From: Spongiibacter marinus
Lineage (GTDB): Bacteria > Pseudomonadota > Gammaproteobacteria > Pseudomonadales > Spongiibacteraceae
NCBI RefSeq assembly: GCF_016906995.1
Contig: NZ_JAFBBD010000001.1
Location: forward strand, 467,767-531,766
DNA length: 64,000 nucleotides
Direction of reading: 5' to 3'
Part shown: positions 61,812-64,000 of the stretch, in pieces
Layout of the letters: every line of letters starts with the position of its first letter
How positions within the stretch are numbered: the first letter of the stretch is position 1
Position numbers and translations under genes: made by a program
Notes under the pieces: generated by a model
Told to the model about the DNA's origin: nothing
Databases searched by the model: none
The model's input: the letters and a program-made list of their open reading frames with translations, nothing else

Positions 61812-63293
61812 ATGAGCAAGCAATGGATTTCTGCTCTGACAGCGGGTGTACTGCTCGCGTCTGCAGGTGCTGTCAGCGCCGAAGAAGAGAAAGGTTTTTA
61901 CATCGGCGGCAAAGCCGCTTACACCGAAGTATTCGATGCCGATGGCACGCTGACAACTGAAGCGGCTGCGCCTGGCGACCCACTTACACAACTGTTGACC
62001 GACCTCGGCCTGTTGCCACCGCCAGTGGGTGCTTCGATCGAAGTGGATACCGAGTACGACGACGACTGGGGCTACGGTGTTAACTTCGGTTATAAAACCG
62101 CCGGTGCGCTGCGCCTGGAACTGGAATACAGTGAAGGCGAGAACGACGTAAGCAACTCAGACTCTGCTCTGGAAGTACAGTCTCTGTTGGGTAACGTTTG
62201 GTACGACTTCCGCGCTGGCGAGCGTCTGCGCCCCTACGTGGGTTTCGGTCTGGGTATGGCCAACATGGAACTCAACGGCAGCGATGATGACGTATTCATC
62301 GGCCAGTTGGGTGCCGGTGTTAACTACCACCTGACACCACGCCTGGTGATGGATGCCGGTTATCGCTACGCGGTATCTGAAGATCCCGAGTTTGCCAGCA
62401 GCGGCTCAAAACTCGAAACTGAATACGAAGCACAGAGCCTGATGATCGGCCTGCGCTACAACTTCTTCGACGCCCAATACGGCGCCAAAGACGGTGACGG
62501 CGACGGTGTTGTTGATGAAACCGATCAGTGCCCAGGCACACCGCGCGGTGTTCAAGTAGACAGCGTAGGCTGCCCGCTGGATGGCGATAACGACGGTGTT
62601 GCTGACTACCTCGACAAGTGTCCCAACACGCCTGCTGGCGAGCAAGTGGATGCCCAGGGTTGTTCGCTGGATAGCGACGGCGACGGCGTTGCTGACCGCG
62701 ACGACGCGTGCCCCAACACACCTGCTGGTGAGCAAGTGATGTCAAACGGCTGTGGCCAAGAGCAGTCAGTGGTTCTGCGCGGTGTGAACTTCGAAGTGAA
62801 CAGCGCACAGCTGACCGTGAATGCAGAAACGATTCTCGACGGTGTTGCCTCAACGCTGAACAGCTCGCCCGGCTTCAACGTTGAGCTGCAAGGCCACACT
62901 GACAGCTCAGGTAGCGATAGCTACAACATGAACCTGTCTCAGAATCGCGCCAAGTCAGTGAAAAACTACTTGGTTGGCCAGGGTGTTGACGGCAGCCGCC
63001 TGACCGCTCGCGGCTACGGTGAAGAGCAGCCTATCGCCAGCAACGACACTAAAGACGGCCGTGCGGAAAACCGCCGCGTTGAGCTGAAAGTGTTGGGTGA
63101 TGAAGAAATGGTGGTAGAGCCCGCTTACGTACCGACCGTTGAAGAAGAGCCCATGGTCGAAGAAGCTGCGGCTGAAGCACCTGCTGAAGACGCCGCGATG
63201 GATGAAGACATCTATGACTACGACCCCTCTGCTGATGTTCAGGAAGAGGAATATGACTACGACTATGATTACGACGCAGAGGAAGAGCTGTAA
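61812..63293 (+). CDS. OmpA-family protein with thrombospondin type 3 repeats and acidic Tyr/Asp tail
   Basis: A 493-residue outer-membrane protein. A signal peptide ends VSAEEE. An eight-stranded barrel spans about 28-220, followed by three thrombospondin type 3 (calcium-type) repeats such as DGDGDGVVDETDQCPGTP (about 230-315). The OmpA peptidoglycan-binding domain (about 318-430) has FEVNSAQLT, LQGHTDSSGSDSYN and the LTARGYGEEQPIASNDTKDGRAENRRVEL signature. The last 55 residues are unusual: EDIYDYDPSADVQEEEYDYD... with no basic residue. The ATG follows GGGGGATTGCT. It probably links the outer membrane to the cell wall. Confidence 0.92.
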   Translation: MSKQWISALTAGVLLASAGAVSAEEEKGFYIGGKAAYTEVFDADGTLTTEAAAPGDPLTQLLTDLGLLPPPVGASIEVDTEYDDDWGYGVNFGYKTAGALRLELEYSEGENDVSNSDSALEVQSLLGNVWYDFRAGERLRPYVGFGLGMANMELNGSDDDVFIGQLGAGVNYHLTPRLVMDAGYRYAVSEDPEFASSGSKLETEYEAQSLMIGLRYNFFDAQYGAKDGDGDGVVDETDQCPGTPRGVQVDSVGCPLDGDNDGVADYLDKCPNTPAGEQVDAQGCSLDSDGDGVADRDDACPNTPAGEQVMSNGCGQEQSVVLRGVNFEVNSAQLTVNAETILDGVASTLNSSPGFNVELQGHTDSSGSDSYNMNLSQNRAKSVKNYLVGQGVDGSRLTARGYGEEQPIASNDTKDGRAENRRVELKVLGDEEMVVEPAYVPTVEEEPMVEEAAAEAPAEDAAMDEDIYDYDPSADVQEEEYDYDYDYDAEEEL

Positions 63294-63328
63294 GGCTTAC
63301 CTTAGCAAGTAATTGGAAGTAATCAGAA

Positions 63329-63357
63329 AGCCGCGACTCAGGTCGCGGCTTTTTTTT
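63329..63357 (+). terminator. Strong terminator after the OmpA-family gene
   Basis: Nine-base perfect stem AGCCGCGAC/GTCGCGGCT (63329-63337 with 63342-63350), TCAG loop, then TTTTTTTT. It starts 36 bp after the OmpA stop and ends only 4 bp before the stop codon of the convergent transposase gene. Confidence 0.92.
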
Positions 63358-63360
63358 GGT

Positions 63361-64000
63361 TCATCGTAAATCAGGGTGGAACGCCGCCCTGATCTTCATG
63401 AAGAAATAGTCGTTATCCCGATACCCGTATGCCATTCGCTTGATCACCTTTATCTTGTTGTTCATTCCCTCCAGTTTGCTGGTACTGAGTGGGTGGATGG
63501 CTGAGGCAAGAATACCGGGAAGGTAAGGCTTTAGCTTTCTCGCAAAGTCTTGCAAGGGCTTGATAGCGCTATCTTGCACCTGCTTCCACCAGAGCTTCCA
63601 TTGCCGCAGAGCCACTAATTGAGACCGGCAGTACCAGACCTCTTTGAGCTGCTCCTTGAGGAGGTATACGGTCATGAGGGATTGGTTGGCGGCCAATAGC
63701 TCCTCGAGATAACTCTGCTGGTCACCCGTCATATTCTCTCGATTTTTCAGTAATACCCAGCGGCTGCGCTTGATCCATTTTCGGGCTGCCATGTCCCCCT
63801 TGAGTTGGTTGGCCTGATCTACCCTGACCCGATCAATCACCTCTCGGCCATACTTGGCAATCACATGGAATAGGTCATAGACAACCTTAGCTTGGGGGCA
63901 ATGGCGCTGAACCTCGAGGTCGAAGGCGGTATTCATATCCATGGCGACTGCCTGGATATGCTGGCAATGACGGCCCATTTGTTTAAAGAATGGGCGAATG
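63361..64000 (-). mobile_element. ISL3-family transposase, 3' part (5' end outside window)
   Basis: The C-terminal ~213 residues of an ISL3-type DDE transposase; the frame remains open to the window edge. Features are AVAMDMNTAFDLEVQRHCPQAKVVYDLFHVIAKYGREVIDRVR with a catalytic Asp, and TSKLEGMNNKIKVIKRMAYGYRDNDYFFMKIRAAF with the catalytic Glu. The stop is followed after 3 bp by the T tract of the ompA terminator, so there is little room for the right inverted repeat in its usual place. Whether the element is whole cannot be told from this window. Confidence 0.85.

Noticed and set aside
62480..62760. Repeated units near the OmpA gene as a possible CRISPR or tandem DNA repeat
   Set aside because: They are in-frame thrombospondin type 3 protein repeats (DGDGDGV...CP.TP) with diverged codons; there are no equal spacers.

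Overview
The window reads as chromosomal DNA of a marine or freshwater gammaproteobacterium. Evidence for this is the density of TonB-dependent receptors (four), ubiquinone genes ubiC-ubiA, a TrhP/YegQ-type U32 peptidase, SirB2, DUF5062, a FisR/sigma-54 sulfide module and Zur-box-like operators of the gammaproteobacterial type. A member of the Cellvibrionales/Spongiibacteraceae kind would fit, but that placement is inference from gene content only. Most of the window is moderately GC-rich. The stretch from about 27.9 to 31.8 kb is visibly AT-richer.

Region by region: 1-3.7 kb holds a TonB receptor interrupted by one in-frame TAG, a luciferase-like oxidoreductase and a small membrane protein. 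3.7-11.7 kb is a zinc-starvation island. Two Zur-box-like sites flank a set of zinc-associated genes: FtsX-type ABC transporter, DUF3299, COG0523 GTPase, MerC, ZrgA/DUF2796, His-rich ZnuD-type receptor and DUF1826. Two of these genes (DUF3299 and DUF1826) are each split by an apparent one-base frameshift. 11.9-20.7 kb holds an ankyrin lipoprotein, a thioesterase, a MarR fragment, two paralogous single-span proteins with a shared C-x11-C motif that bracket SirB2 and an ATP-grasp gene, a pentapeptide-repeat protein, a small inverted-repeat element and an outer-membrane barrel. 20.8-27.5 kb carries an SLC13 transporter, MAPEG, a crotonase, an SDR, a GFA protein and an OprC-type copper receptor with its CxxxM and HxM copper ligands. 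28-31.7 kb is an AT-richer island of four genes I cannot name. 31.8-42 kb holds pyruvate kinase, then a GntR regulator, a fatty-acid/sterol hydroxylase, a TonB receptor, a START-domain protein and a VTT membrane protein in one direction, then a Tat-exported molybdenum hydroxylase pair.

42-52.2 kb contains a coherent sulfide-handling module: persulfide dioxygenase, a phosphatase-like/sulfide:quinone oxidoreductase fusion, a SulP anion transporter, cytochrome bd oxidase (cydAB) and the divergent sulfane-sulfur sensor FisR. A consensus sigma-54 promoter precedes cydA and a weaker one precedes the dioxygenase. Both have TGCCAG/CTGGCA repeats about 85 to 145 bp upstream, where a FisR enhancer would be expected. 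The likely circuit is that sulfide is oxidised by the quinone reductase, the resulting persulfide by the dioxygenase, sulfite or sulfate moves through SulP, and quinol is reoxidised by a sulfide-tolerant bd oxidase.

52.2-64 kb holds HMG-CoA reductase overlapping a dicarboxylate symporter, a methyltransferase, a rubredoxin/rubredoxin-reductase fusion, ubiC-ubiA, a FemAB-like acyltransferase, a U32 peptidase, an OmpA protein with calcium-type repeats and an unusual acidic Tyr/Asp tail, and an ISL3-type transposase cut by the window end. I found no tRNA, rRNA or CRISPR array.
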